DNA of 64,000 nucleotides from an uncultured Saprospiraceae bacterium. GTDB taxonomy: Bacteria; Bacteroidota; Bacteroidia; Chitinophagales; Saprospiraceae. Where the stretch lies: assembly GCA_937924805.1 (NCBI GenBank), contig CALDTZ010000031.1, positions 1 to 64,000 of the forward strand, in the 5' to 3' direction. The position numbers and the translations under genes are program-made. Below the pieces are notes generated by a model. That model made no database searches. It was not told the DNA's origin and saw nothing but the letters and a program-made list of their open reading frames with translations. Shown in pieces: positions 8,543 through 17,552 of this stretch (its first letter is position 1; each line of letters starts with the position of its first letter).

Positions 8543-9625
8543 TTACTTTTGAGCTCTAGAAACTAAGACAAATGCCAATATTGTAAATAAGATGTTTGGA
8601 ACCCAGATTCCTAAAGCTGGGGGGATATTTAAATTGTGAGCAAACGTTACGCTAAATCGAGAAATTATTACAAAACATGCCCCTGCAACAATACCTAAAG
8701 CCAAATGTATTCCTAAGCCCCCTCTTACTTTTCTTGATGCGATGGCCACTCCTAGAATCGTTAGGATTATAATAGTAAATGGATCAGCTGTTCTTCGATG
8801 GAGTTCTATTGTGAATTTTTTAGCTGTACCTAATCCCCGTTCTTTTTCTACATTAATAAATGAACGTAATTCACTTGAAGACATATTCTCCATTAAATTA
8901 ATATTCCGAATTAAATCTTTGGGCGTCAAATTAAGAGTTGTATCCATACTTTCTCCTTTAGCAACGAGAATGCTTTCATCCAACCCATTAAAAGTTCTTT
9001 TTTCATAATCAAACAGCGTCCAAGTATTCGGTGCTTCTTTGATTTTAATTTTTTTTGCCTTAATGATATAACTTAGGTCTTTATCTTTGAATCGTTCAAA
9101 CCTAAAAGTCTGTCCAGAAGAATCCTTTTTTCGATAATAACGGATGTATATCTTTTCTTCTGGATTTAAATAGCAATGAATATTATTACCTAGTGTTTTA
9201 TTATTTCCTTTCCAGAAATATTCTGTTTCGAAATCATTTTTAATTTTCGATGATCGTGGAATAATATAGTTATTTCCGATCCAAAGAAGAGCTGCTAAAA
9301 AACTAGATCCAATAAAATAAGGAAGCAATATTCTTCGGTAAGACATGCCAGAACTTAACATGGATATTATTTCAGAATTCTTAGCCATTCTAGAAGTGAA
9401 AAAAACGACAGATAGAAGAGCAAACAATGGCCACAATAGACCATTAATCCATGGTATAAAATTTAAATAGTATTCAAATACGATCTCATAAAAGGTTGGC
9501 CTATCTAGAAGTTTTTCTATTTTTTCACTAAAATCAATAACAATTGATACCAATGTAATTAGGAGTACAGAATAAAAAAAAGTACCCAAAAACTTCTTTA
9601 TTATATATAGGTCAAGTTTTTTCAC
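8543..9625 (-). CDS. lptG: LptF/LptG-family lipopolysaccharide export permease
   Basis: A 360-residue inner-membrane permease of the YjgP/YjgQ family. It has three N-terminal membrane helices (LGTFFYSVLLITLVSIVIDF, then helices near 55-115), a periplasmic beta-jellyroll of about 150 residues in the middle, and three C-terminal helices from about residue 275. With LptB it forms the ABC exporter that moves lipopolysaccharide from the inner membrane to the Lpt bridge. It lies 4 bp after tgt, a pairing common in Bacteroidota. LptF and LptG are hard to tell apart, so the exact subunit name is tentative. Confidence 0.88.
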   Translation of the reverse strand: MKKLDLYIIKKFLGTFFYSVLLITLVSIVIDFSEKIEKLLDRPTFYEIVFEYYLNFIPWINGLLWPLFALLSVVFFTSRMAKNSEIISMLSSGMSYRRILLPYFIGSSFLAALLWIGNNYIIPRSSKIKNDFETEYFWKGNNKTLGNNIHCYLNPEEKIYIRYYRKKDSSGQTFRFERFKDKDLSYIIKAKKIKIKEAPNTWTLFDYEKRTFNGLDESILVAKGESMDTTLNLTPKDLIRNINLMENMSSSELRSFINVEKERGLGTAKKFTIELHRRTADPFTIIILTILGVAIASRKVRGGLGIHLALGIVAGACFVIISRFSVTFAHNLNIPPALGIWVPNILFTILAFVLVSRAQK

Positions 9626-9629
9626 CTTA

Positions 9630-10760
9630 TTATAACTTATTTCTTAATCTAGGTATTATAGCCGTTTTCCATTCTGCAAAAGTTCCTTCTTTAATTTTCT
9701 CTCTCGAAACCTCTACCAGTTCAATATAAAAAGCCAAATTATGTAGAGTTGCTATCTGCATAGCCAAAAGCTCTTTGACTTGAAATAAGTGGCGGATATA
9801 ACTTTTTGTATGAATTCGTGATGTATATGATTTACTATTTACATCTAACATTGAAAAATCTTCTTTCCATTTGGCATTTTTCAAATTCATAACTCCATCC
9901 ATGGTATAAATTGTTCCATGCCTTGCATTCCGAGAGGGTAAAACACAATCAAACATATCTATCCCTAAACTTATACACTCCAAAATATTTTCAGGTAAAC
10001 CAACTCCCATTAAATATCTCGGTTTGTCTTCTGGTAAAATAGAACAACATAAATCAGTCATTGCATACATATCCTCATGAGGTTCTCCAACAGAAAGGCC
10101 TCCAATAGCATTCATTTTTTGGTTTTTTTCCGCAACATATTCTGCAGATTGTTTTCTCAAATCTGGGTAAACACTGCCTTGAACAATTGGAGAAAATGTC
10201 TGTTCATATCCATATTTTGGCTCTGATGCCTCAAACGAAGAAATACATCGATCCAACCAGCGGTGAGTCATTCCTAATGATCTTTTTGCATATTTGTATT
10301 CACATGGATAAGGTGTGCATTCGTCAAATGCCATGATTATATCAGCACCAATCACACGCTGTATATCCATCACATTTTCAGGAGAAAAAAAATGAGTGCT
10401 TCCATCAATGTGGGATTTAAAATATGCACCCTCTTCTTTTAACTTTCGTTGACTACTTAAAGAATATACTTGGTAACCGCCGCTATCTGTAAGCATAGGC
10501 CTATCCCATCCAATAAATTTATGTAATCCACCTGCTTTTTCAATAATGTCAATTCCAGGTCTTAAATACAAATGATAGGTATTTCCTAAAATGATTTGTG
10601 CTGATATCTCTTCTTTTAATTCTTTTTGATGCACTCCTTTTACCGTTCCAAGTGTGCCCACCGGCATAAAAATCGGTGTTTGTATTTCTCCATGATCGGT
10701 GGCAATAACTCCAGCTCTAGCTTTAGAGAATGTATCTTTTGCTTCTATTTTAAATTTCAT
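9630..10760 (-). CDS. tgt: queuine/preQ1 tRNA-guanine transglycosylase
   Basis: A 376-residue TIM-barrel enzyme that exchanges G34 of GUN-anticodon tRNAs for the queuosine precursor. The general-base Asp lies in TDSGGYQV (D92) and the nucleophile Asp in FDCVLPSR (D271). RNARHG and DECTPY are also present. The usual C-X-C-X2-C zinc site is replaced by Ser at all three positions (S309, S311, S314), although the downstream His ligand (TLHNL, H340) remains. I believe related Bacteroidota enzymes also lack these cysteines, so this is probably not inactivation. The gene overlaps rodA by 4 bp (ATGA) and is followed by lptG. Confidence 0.95.
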   Translation of the reverse strand: MKFKIEAKDTFSKARAGVIATDHGEIQTPIFMPVGTLGTVKGVHQKELKEEISAQIILGNTYHLYLRPGIDIIEKAGGLHKFIGWDRPMLTDSGGYQVYSLSSQRKLKEEGAYFKSHIDGSTHFFSPENVMDIQRVIGADIIMAFDECTPYPCEYKYAKRSLGMTHRWLDRCISSFEASEPKYGYEQTFSPIVQGSVYPDLRKQSAEYVAEKNQKMNAIGGLSVGEPHEDMYAMTDLCCSILPEDKPRYLMGVGLPENILECISLGIDMFDCVLPSRNARHGTIYTMDGVMNLKNAKWKEDFSMLDVNSKSYTSRIHTKSYIRHLFQVKELLAMQIATLHNLAFYIELVEVSREKIKEGTFAEWKTAIIPRLRNKL

Positions 10761-12160
10761 ATTCTTCTTCTATCCATATCCATTTTAAGTAAAACACCCA
10801 TCATAATGGACATGATAATAAGTGCTGACCCTCCTTTACTAATAAATGGTAAAGGTATTCCAATTACAGGCATTACACCCATTGCCATTCCTACATTAAT
10901 AAATGATTGGATAAATAAGATAGAAAATAATCCATATCCAAAATAGAGGGTAAATTTATTATTTGATCGCTCTGCCATAACGATAATCCGAATCAATAAA
11001 ATGCTAAAAAGAATGAGTACTCCTAATATTCCAACAAAACCTTGTTCTTCACCCAACGTACTGACAATAAAATCGGTGCTCTGTTCTGGTACATAATTTA
11101 ACTTCGTCATTTCTCCATTCAAAAAACCTTTGCCATAAAGCCCACCAGATCCAATTGCCGTTTTTGATTGATTAACATTATATAGTGAACCTCTTGGATC
11201 ACATTTTTCTGGTTTTAGCCAGACGTTTATTCTATCTTGATGATGTGGTTTTAATACATTATCGTAAGCCCAGTTAGAGGCAAAGGAAAAGAAAATACCC
11301 AACATACAGATACTTCCTATTAGCACTGCGTTATTCCAGTTTACTCTTATACCAGAATACACAAACAACCCTAAAAAAACAATAATTACCCCAATAAGTG
11401 TATATGTGTAATATCCATTTATTAAAAAAACTAAAGAAAACAAACTTATCAAAATGGAAAAAAGGAGAAAAAATAACCGCTCTTTTTGATATAAAGAAAA
11501 AAGTGTAATACCCAAAAGTAGATTGGCAAGTATCACATATTTTACTCCAAACATGAGTGATAAAATAACGGATAATAAAAAGAACAACCCTACCAAATAA
11601 TAAAACCCGTTTACTCCAGCTCTATATGCTACAATTATAAACGACCCAAAAACAAGTGCCGAACCAGCATCAGGTTGTAATAGTATAAAAAAAACAGGTC
11701 CCAAGATTAAACCTGCAATAACAAGAGCATTTTTAGATTTTAAAATGTTTGTATTTGATAAACTTAAATAAGAGGCTAATGCTAGCGTTGTTGCAAATTT
11801 TGCAAATTCAGAAGGTTGAAAACTAAATCCTGAAAATACAAACCATGATTTTGCTCCATTTACTTCTCTTCCAAAAATCAAAACGGAAAAAAGTAAAAAC
11901 AAACTAAATGAATAGATTATAAATGAAAAAGAGTTCCAAAACTTCCAATCAATAAGAAAACATGCACCAAAGCAAATGATAGAAATACCATACCAAAGTG
12001 ATTCTCTTGATGTCAAAGCATTAAAAATATCAAAACTTTGTTCGTCCGAAAAACTATGAGTCGCCGCTTGAATCATCAACCACCCTATTAACAATAATGC
12101 GAGGTATGCGGATAGTCCTATACTATCTAATTCCTTATTTAAGGACCTTGATCTGCTCAT
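10757..12160 (-). CDS. rodA: rod shape-determining protein RodA (SEDS glycosyltransferase)
   Basis: A 467-residue polytopic membrane protein of the SEDS (FtsW/RodA/SpoVE) family, which polymerises peptidoglycan during cell elongation together with a class B penicillin-binding protein. Visible family signatures are FSFQPSEFAKFATTLALASY, LQPDAGSALVFGSFI, SGGLYGKGFLNGEMTKLNYV, PEQSTDFIVSTLGEEQGFVG and the C-terminal IPLPFISKGGSALI. Membrane helices cover most of its length. It lies 3 bp after the SPOR gene and overlaps tgt by 4 bp. The partner penicillin-binding protein gene is not in this window. Confidence 0.95.
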   Translation of the reverse strand: MSRSRSLNKELDSIGLSAYLALLLIGWLMIQAATHSFSDEQSFDIFNALTSRESLWYGISIICFGACFLIDWKFWNSFSFIIYSFSLFLLFSVLIFGREVNGAKSWFVFSGFSFQPSEFAKFATTLALASYLSLSNTNILKSKNALVIAGLILGPVFFILLQPDAGSALVFGSFIIVAYRAGVNGFYYLVGLFFLLSVILSLMFGVKYVILANLLLGITLFSLYQKERLFFLLFSILISLFSLVFLINGYYTYTLIGVIIVFLGLFVYSGIRVNWNNAVLIGSICMLGIFFSFASNWAYDNVLKPHHQDRINVWLKPEKCDPRGSLYNVNQSKTAIGSGGLYGKGFLNGEMTKLNYVPEQSTDFIVSTLGEEQGFVGILGVLILFSILLIRIIVMAERSNNKFTLYFGYGLFSILFIQSFINVGMAMGVMPVIGIPLPFISKGGSALIIMSIMMGVLLKMDMDRRRI

Positions 12161-12163
12161 TAT

Positions 12164-12559
12164 CTATTTGACCAAGTCTGCTTTCTCTACCTCATCTTTT
12201 ACTGGAATTGAACTAGGAAAATCTGCTTTAAGGGTGATTAACATATTTTGTAAATCTTCTTTTTCTTCAAATGCGCCAACTTTAAGCTGATAATATGGAC
12301 TTGCATGCTTCCAATCATAATCCAAGTTTGGATATTTTTGATCTAATTTTGCAATAGCTGATTCCATTTTTCGTCTATCATTCGTCGTTACAATCTGAAT
12401 TCTCCATCCTTTTATTGAAGTCGTTTGTTGGTGAAGAGATTTATATTTATTTACCGTCGTTTGTACTTCTTGATCCTCGATAATTTGAACTTGAGCAAAA
12501 CTGCTTTGTGTAAAACCGAATAAAAAGAAACCAAAACAAACTATTAATGTGTATTTCAT
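12164..12559 (-). CDS. secreted SPOR-domain protein
   Basis: A 131-residue protein with an N-terminal signal peptide (MKYTLIVCFGFFLFGF, then TQSSFAQ) and a SPOR-like domain at about residues 50-125 (GWRIQIVTTNDRRKMESAIA, then YYQLKVGAFEEKEDL). SPOR domains bind denuded peptidoglycan glycan strands. The frame is open up to 12649, inside the end of secA, but the ATG at 12557-12559 starts the signal peptide and clears the secA stop, so it is preferred. Its position between secA and rodA suggests envelope work. The exact role is unknown. Confidence 0.75.
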   Translation of the reverse strand: MKYTLIVCFGFFLFGFTQSSFAQVQIIEDQEVQTTVNKYKSLHQQTTSIKGWRIQIVTTNDRRKMESAIAKLDQKYPNLDYDWKHASPYYQLKVGAFEEKEDLQNMLITLKADFPSSIPVKDEVEKADLVK

Positions 12560-12593
12560 TTCAAGGTAATTATTTGAAGACTTAACTAATATA

Positions 12594-15500
12594 CTATATT
12601 CCGTGGCATTGTTTGTATTTTTTACCACTTCCACAAGGGCAAGGATCATTACGTTTTACCTTCTTTTCTGTCCGTTTAAACGTTTCTATTTGAGGTCTTG
12701 CTCTTCTGCCTGCACCAGCTGCCGCTGCTTTTTGAGCTGCATAATCTTTATTTGTCCTTACATTTTTAAGATTCGACTTTTGCTCTTTAGCTTCTTTAAC
12801 ATCTTCGGGGTTACCGATTAACAACTTTCCTTTCAAAAGATATGAAGATATATCTACATTGATATTATAAACTAAATTTTCAAACAAATTAAAAGCTTCC
12901 ATTTTATATATAACCAATGGATCTTTTTGTTCAAAAGATGCTGACTGTACAGAATCTTTTAGTTCATCCATTAACCTTAAATGTTCTTTCCAATTTTGGT
13001 CAATAATTGCTAAACTAACAGCCTTTTCAATATCAGTCATAATACTTGACCCATCCGAAGTAATTGCTTTTTCTAAATCTGCTGAAATATTTAATGTTTT
13101 TTCAGATCCATCTGTATATGGAATCGCTATTCTTTTGTAGCGGTGTCCTTCGTTTTCGTGTACGTTTTTAATTACAGGTAAGAGAACTTCTTGAATTTTC
13201 TCACTCTTTTTTCCGTATTGTTCTAATACTTGGTCTTGAAAGTTTTTTACAACTTGCTCTGCACTTGCTTCCTTAAAGAAACCTTTTTCGATATTAGGGT
13301 CTACACCCAATGACATCAAGGATTCATTTCTAAAGTTTTCATAATTATCGGCAGCCTTATTACTTCCTGCTATATTTTCAGCTAAAGAAGTAAACATATT
13401 AAATAAATCTAATGATAATCGATCACCAGAAAGTGCGTTATACCTTTTTTTATAAATGGCTTCTCTTTGAATATTCATTACATCGTCATACTCAAGTAAT
13501 CTTTTTCGAATTCCAAAATTATTTTCTTCCACCTTTTTCTGCGCCCTTTCGATTGACTTTGAAACCATATTATGCTGAATAACTTCACCATCTTTGTGTC
13601 CCATCTTATCCATCATCTTTGCGATACGCTCTGAGTTAAACAATCGCATTAATTTATCTTCTAACGAAACATAAAACTGTGATGTTCCTGGATCTCCTTG
13701 CCTACCTGCTCTACCTCGAAGTTGTCTATCTACCCTTCTCGAATCATGTCGTTCTGTAGCTATTATTGCTAACCCACCAGCGGCTTTCACCTCGTCATTG
13801 ATTTTGATATCCGTTCCTCTACCCGCCATATTGGTTGCAATCGTCACTCTTCCAGGCTTACCTGCTTCCGTTACAATTTCTGCTTCTCGCTGATGCTGTT
13901 TTGCATTTAGAACATTGTGAGGAATGCCTCTTAATTTAAGCATTCGACTTAGTTTTTCAGAAATATCTACATTCGTTGTACCTAATAAAACGGGTCTACC
14001 CTGGGCTGTTAGTTTTGAAATATCTTCAATTACTGCATTGTATTTTTCTCGATCCGTTTTAAAGACTAAATCATCTCTATCATCTCTGATCTTTGGTTTA
14101 TTTGTAGGAATAGCAACTACATCCAATTTATAGATCTCCCATAATTCACTTGCTTCTGTCTCTGCTGTACCAGTCATTCCTGATAATTTGTGGTACATTC
14201 TAAAATAGTTTTGTAGCGTTACTGTAGCATACGTCTGAGTAATTTCTCCAATTTTTACATGTTCTTTTGCTTCCAATGCTTGGTGTAAACCATCCGAATA
14301 TCTTCGTCCATCCATCATTCTTCCCGTCTGCTCGTCTACAATTTTTACTTGGTTGTCTACTACGACATATTCTTCATCTTTTTCAAATAACGTATATGCT
14401 TTTAATAATTGACTTACAGCATGAAGTCTTCGTGACTTTACAGAATAATCTCGAACTAAAGCTTCTCTCTCGTCTGTTAACCTTTTTCCACTTTCCGTTT
14501 CCTCTTCCGCTAGAGCTTGCATTTCTGAAGTTATATCAGGCATTATGAAAAACTGCGGATCATTCTCTCCATTTGATAGGTATTCAACACCTTTCTCTGT
14601 TAATTCTACATTTCTATTTTTTTCATCTATCGTAAATAGAAGCGGTTCATCAACTAAGTGCATGTTTTTAGATTGCTCCTGCATATAAAAGTTTTCTGCT
14701 TTCTGCATATTAACTTTTACTCCCTCCTCACTTAAAAACTTGATAAGTGGTCGATATTTTGGCAACGATCTAAACGCTCTTAATACAGCCATTCCACCTT
14801 CACCTTCTTGATGACCGGAACTTCCTTCTTGAAATAATTTTTTCGCTGAAGCTAAATATCCTGTCGCTAATTTTCTTTGCTCATTAATTAACGCTTCAAC
14901 TTTGTGTTTAAGTGAATTGTATTCTTGTTCTTCACTTCCTTTTGGTACCGGTCCAGATATAATGAGTGGGGTTCTCGCATCATCGACTAAAACTGAATCT
15001 ACTTCATCAATCATAGCAAAATGATGTTTTCCTTGAACAACTTCATTTACATTACGAACCATGTTGTCTCTCAAATAGTCAAAACCAAATTCATTATTCG
15101 TACCGTAAACAATGTCACGACCGTAGGCTTCAATCCTTTCTGGTGAATGTGGTTTGTATTTATCTATGCAATCAATGGTCAACAATAAAAACTCCATGAT
15201 TGGTCCTATCCATTCAGAATCCCTTCTTGCCAAATAATTATTAACGGTGATCACATGAACTCCATTTCCGCTTAAACCATTTAAATATGCCGGTAAAGTT
15301 GCAACCAAAGTTTTTCCTTCCCCTGTTTGCATTTCGGCAATTTTACCATCATGTAAAACCATTCCACCGATCAACTGTACATCATAATGTAACATGTTCC
15401 ACGTGATTGGACCACCTGCAGCTTCCCAATGGTTTTTCCAAATTGCTTTATCCCCTTGGATTTCTACATAACTTGATGATGCTGCTAAATCTCTATCATG

Positions 15501-15896
15501 TTGAGTTGCTGTAACTTCAATGGTTTCATTCTGCATGAACCTTCGAGATGTTTCTTTCACCGTAGCAAATGCTTCGGGTAATATCTCTTTTAATACTTCT
15601 TCAAGATGTTCATCTTTTTTCTTTCGGTAGGTTTCCAATTCATCATATAGGGCTTCTTTTTTAGATAAGTCGCTTTCCTCATGAATCTCATCTTCAATAG
15701 CTTTAATATCCTTACTTATTCCTTGAAGATGATCTGCAATTCTTTCTCTAAAACTAATCGTCTTATTTCTAAGTTCGTCGTTGGATAGATTACTAAATGT
15801 TGAAAAAAAATCGTTGGTCTTTTCTACTAGAGGTATATATTTTTTGACATCTCTATCATATTTTGAACCAAAAACCTTTTGGAGTATTTTAAACAT
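12594..15896 (-). CDS. secA: preprotein translocase ATPase SecA
   Basis: An 1100-residue motor that drives proteins through SecYEG. Walker A is in MQTGEGKTLVATLPAY near residue 190, DEVDSVLVDDARTPLI is the Walker B region, and NMAGRGTDIKI and RQLRGRAGRQGDPG are the second nucleotide-binding fold motifs. The C-terminus carries the zinc-binding tail CPCGSGKKYKQCHG that contacts SecB and ribosomes. The length exceeds E. coli SecA (901) because of insertions common in Bacteroidota. It has its own promoter at 15996-16027 and begins a unit with the SPOR gene, rodA, tgt and lptG. Confidence 0.97.
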   Translation of the reverse strand: MFKILQKVFGSKYDRDVKKYIPLVEKTNDFFSTFSNLSNDELRNKTISFRERIADHLQGISKDIKAIEDEIHEESDLSKKEALYDELETYRKKKDEHLEEVLKEILPEAFATVKETSRRFMQNETIEVTATQHDRDLAASSSYVEIQGDKAIWKNHWEAAGGPITWNMLHYDVQLIGGMVLHDGKIAEMQTGEGKTLVATLPAYLNGLSGNGVHVITVNNYLARRDSEWIGPIMEFLLLTIDCIDKYKPHSPERIEAYGRDIVYGTNNEFGFDYLRDNMVRNVNEVVQGKHHFAMIDEVDSVLVDDARTPLIISGPVPKGSEEQEYNSLKHKVEALINEQRKLATGYLASAKKLFQEGSSGHQEGEGGMAVLRAFRSLPKYRPLIKFLSEEGVKVNMQKAENFYMQEQSKNMHLVDEPLLFTIDEKNRNVELTEKGVEYLSNGENDPQFFIMPDITSEMQALAEEETESGKRLTDEREALVRDYSVKSRRLHAVSQLLKAYTLFEKDEEYVVVDNQVKIVDEQTGRMMDGRRYSDGLHQALEAKEHVKIGEITQTYATVTLQNYFRMYHKLSGMTGTAETEASELWEIYKLDVVAIPTNKPKIRDDRDDLVFKTDREKYNAVIEDISKLTAQGRPVLLGTTNVDISEKLSRMLKLRGIPHNVLNAKQHQREAEIVTEAGKPGRVTIATNMAGRGTDIKINDEVKAAGGLAIIATERHDSRRVDRQLRGRAGRQGDPGTSQFYVSLEDKLMRLFNSERIAKMMDKMGHKDGEVIQHNMVSKSIERAQKKVEENNFGIRKRLLEYDDVMNIQREAIYKKRYNALSGDRLSLDLFNMFTSLAENIAGSNKAADNYENFRNESLMSLGVDPNIEKGFFKEASAEQVVKNFQDQVLEQYGKKSEKIQEVLLPVIKNVHENEGHRYKRIAIPYTDGSEKTLNISADLEKAITSDGSSIMTDIEKAVSLAIIDQNWKEHLRLMDELKDSVQSASFEQKDPLVIYKMEAFNLFENLVYNINVDISSYLLKGKLLIGNPEDVKEAKEQKSNLKNVRTNKDYAAQKAAAAGAGRRARPQIETFKRTEKKVKRNDPCPCGSGKKYKQCHGI

Positions 15897-15995
15897 GCTT
15901 GTTATATTTCTATTCTTTTAAAAGCCTCAAACGGCCTAATGTTGTAATAATATAGTATCACAATTCGTACCATTTAACATTAACTGTCATTATGG

Positions 15996-16027
15996 CAAAT
16001 ATAATATGTGGATACAAAAAAAATCAA
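15996..16027 (-). promoter_or_regulatory. Bacteroidota-type promoter of secA
   Basis: On the minus strand there is a -33 TTG (16025-16027), 21 bases, then a -7 box TATATTTG (15996-16003). The predicted transcript starts near 15989 and has a leader of about 93 bases before the secA ATG. The -33 element overlaps the stop codon of the upstream TPR membrane protein gene. Confidence 0.7.
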
Positions 16028-16674
16028 CTATTTAAATGTCGACTTAATTGTATTCTTGCCTTTATATAATGATAAACAGCGTAGGATATAATTATTGAAA
16101 ACAAAACTACAATTAATAATTCTCTTGTTGTTGTCACTGAATTAAGCAGTACAGGATAAAAAGGGTTAACAATCAACATTTCTGCTAATGAAAATAGGAT
16201 AATCAAAACAATCAATAATACCCCAAAAATTTTCACTGGTATTGAGGATTTTATTTTTTCAGAAAATTTATTCTGTAAAAAAGCTCTAGCATAAAGTCTA
16301 TTTTCTTTATCTATTTTAATCAATTCAGAAAAAATATGATTAGAAGTAGAATATTCTTCTAAGTTTAAATGAGATGCACCTTTGTGAAATAAAACGGTTT
16401 CAAAAACATTTACCTCATTGAAATAATAAATATTTTCATTGATAATTCTCGGTAGTAATTCTTCTGCTAGAGAAGTATATTTTTTATATTCCCCTATTTC
16501 AAAACTTGCTTGAGCATAATAAAACCAAATTTCCGTCGATAGTTCGGCATCTAAGTTTTCAATCGCGTCTTTATTTTTTTCGAAAAATTTTATTTTTTCT
16601 AAGTACGCTCGTTCTTCTATGCATTTAAATGCATAATAAATGGAATCTTCGTGTATTTCTTGTAATCTATTCAA
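16024..16674 (-). CDS. TPR-like protein with two C-terminal membrane helices
   Basis: A 216-residue protein of unknown function. Residues 1-135 are helical, with spacing like two or three degenerate tetratricopeptide units (WFYYAQASFEIGEYKKYTSL; LFHKGASHLNLEEYSTSNHI). Two hydrophobic segments follow at about 147-168 and 182-203, with a short basic tail. It has no signal peptide, so the helical part should be cytoplasmic, anchored by the hairpin. It sits 3 bp after NAD kinase and ends the nine-gene run that begins with dtd. I do not recognise the family. Confidence 0.75.
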   Translation of the reverse strand: MNRLQEIHEDSIYYAFKCIEERAYLEKIKFFEKNKDAIENLDAELSTEIWFYYAQASFEIGEYKKYTSLAEELLPRIINENIYYFNEVNVFETVLFHKGASHLNLEEYSTSNHIFSELIKIDKENRLYARAFLQNKFSEKIKSSIPVKIFGVLLIVLIILFSLAEMLIVNPFYPVLLNSVTTTRELLIVVLFSIIISYAVYHYIKARIQLSRHLNS

Positions 16675-16677
16675 TTT

Positions 16678-17547
16678 TTAATTTCTTCTATCTAATCCCC
16701 AAGAAAGTTTTTCTCGAATGGTTTTCATGAAACTTTCCCCACTTAAAACAATCATTTTAATGGTAAAATCCGCCTTTTTTACGGTTAAATTATAATCCTT
16801 TGTAATTGTTTCATATCTAGAATCTAATGTACAAAGGTATGAACTCGATCTTCCATCTAATTCAAACCGAATGGTAGAATTGTCAGGGACAACAATTGGT
16901 CTTACATTTAAATTATGTGGAGCTACAGGTGTAATAATGAAATTCCCTGAATTAGGAAATACAATGGGACCTCCACAACTCAATGAGTATCCTGTCGAAC
17001 CTGTTGGCGTAGATATAATCAAACCATCCGCCCAGTACGTATTTAAATATTCATTATCTATAAAAGTTTTAATTGTTATCATTGAGGATGTCTCCTTTTT
17101 ATGTAACGTAAAATCATTTAAAGCATATGGAAAATCTGTGAACAGTGCTGGTGAAGAACCTAATTCTAGTAATGCACGATCCTCAGTAGTATAATCTTGT
17201 TTGTGCCACTGGTCAATAGCGTTTTTGATTGTGTTTTTTTCTATAGAGGCTAAAAACCCTAATCTACCAAGATTAATTCCTAAAATAGGAATACTTGTTT
17301 TGTTTAGCCATTTCGCTGCACTAAGAATGGTTCCATCACCACCTAATGTAATAACGGATTTAGCTTTAATATCTTGATCTTTTAGTAATTTTTCTACTTT
17401 TTGTTGGAACTTTGGTTGAAGCTCGTTGTAAAACTCTTCATTTATATAAATATTATATTCATATTTTTCTAGGCACGAAAATAAATGGTCTACATATATT
17501 TCATTCTCTTTTTTATGATGCTTAGAAAATACAATTACATTACTCAT
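16678..17547 (-). CDS. nadK: NAD kinase
   Basis: A 289-residue cytosolic enzyme that phosphorylates NAD to NADP. The signature GGDGT is in VITLGGDGTILSAAKW, followed by the conserved NLGRLGFLA, NDFTLHK and the nucleotide-binding region DGLIISTPTGSTGYSLSCGG. Length is normal. It lies 5 bp after the Omp85-like gene and 3 bp before the TPR membrane gene. A CBS-domain gene near nadK is a frequent Bacteroidota arrangement, and the CBS gene here lies two genes upstream. Confidence 0.97.
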   Translation of the reverse strand: MSNVIVFSKHHKKENEIYVDHLFSCLEKYEYNIYINEEFYNELQPKFQQKVEKLLKDQDIKAKSVITLGGDGTILSAAKWLNKTSIPILGINLGRLGFLASIEKNTIKNAIDQWHKQDYTTEDRALLELGSSPALFTDFPYALNDFTLHKKETSSMITIKTFIDNEYLNTYWADGLIISTPTGSTGYSLSCGGPIVFPNSGNFIITPVAPHNLNVRPIVVPDNSTIRFELDGRSSSYLCTLDSRYETITKDYNLTVKKADFTIKMIVLSGESFMKTIREKLSWGLDRRN

Positions 17548-17552
17548 AACTA

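Noticed and set aside
15393..15410. parS-like half site in secA
   Set aside because: TGTTCCACGTGA matches only one arm and encodes the conserved SecA segment TWNMLHYD, so it is coding constraint.
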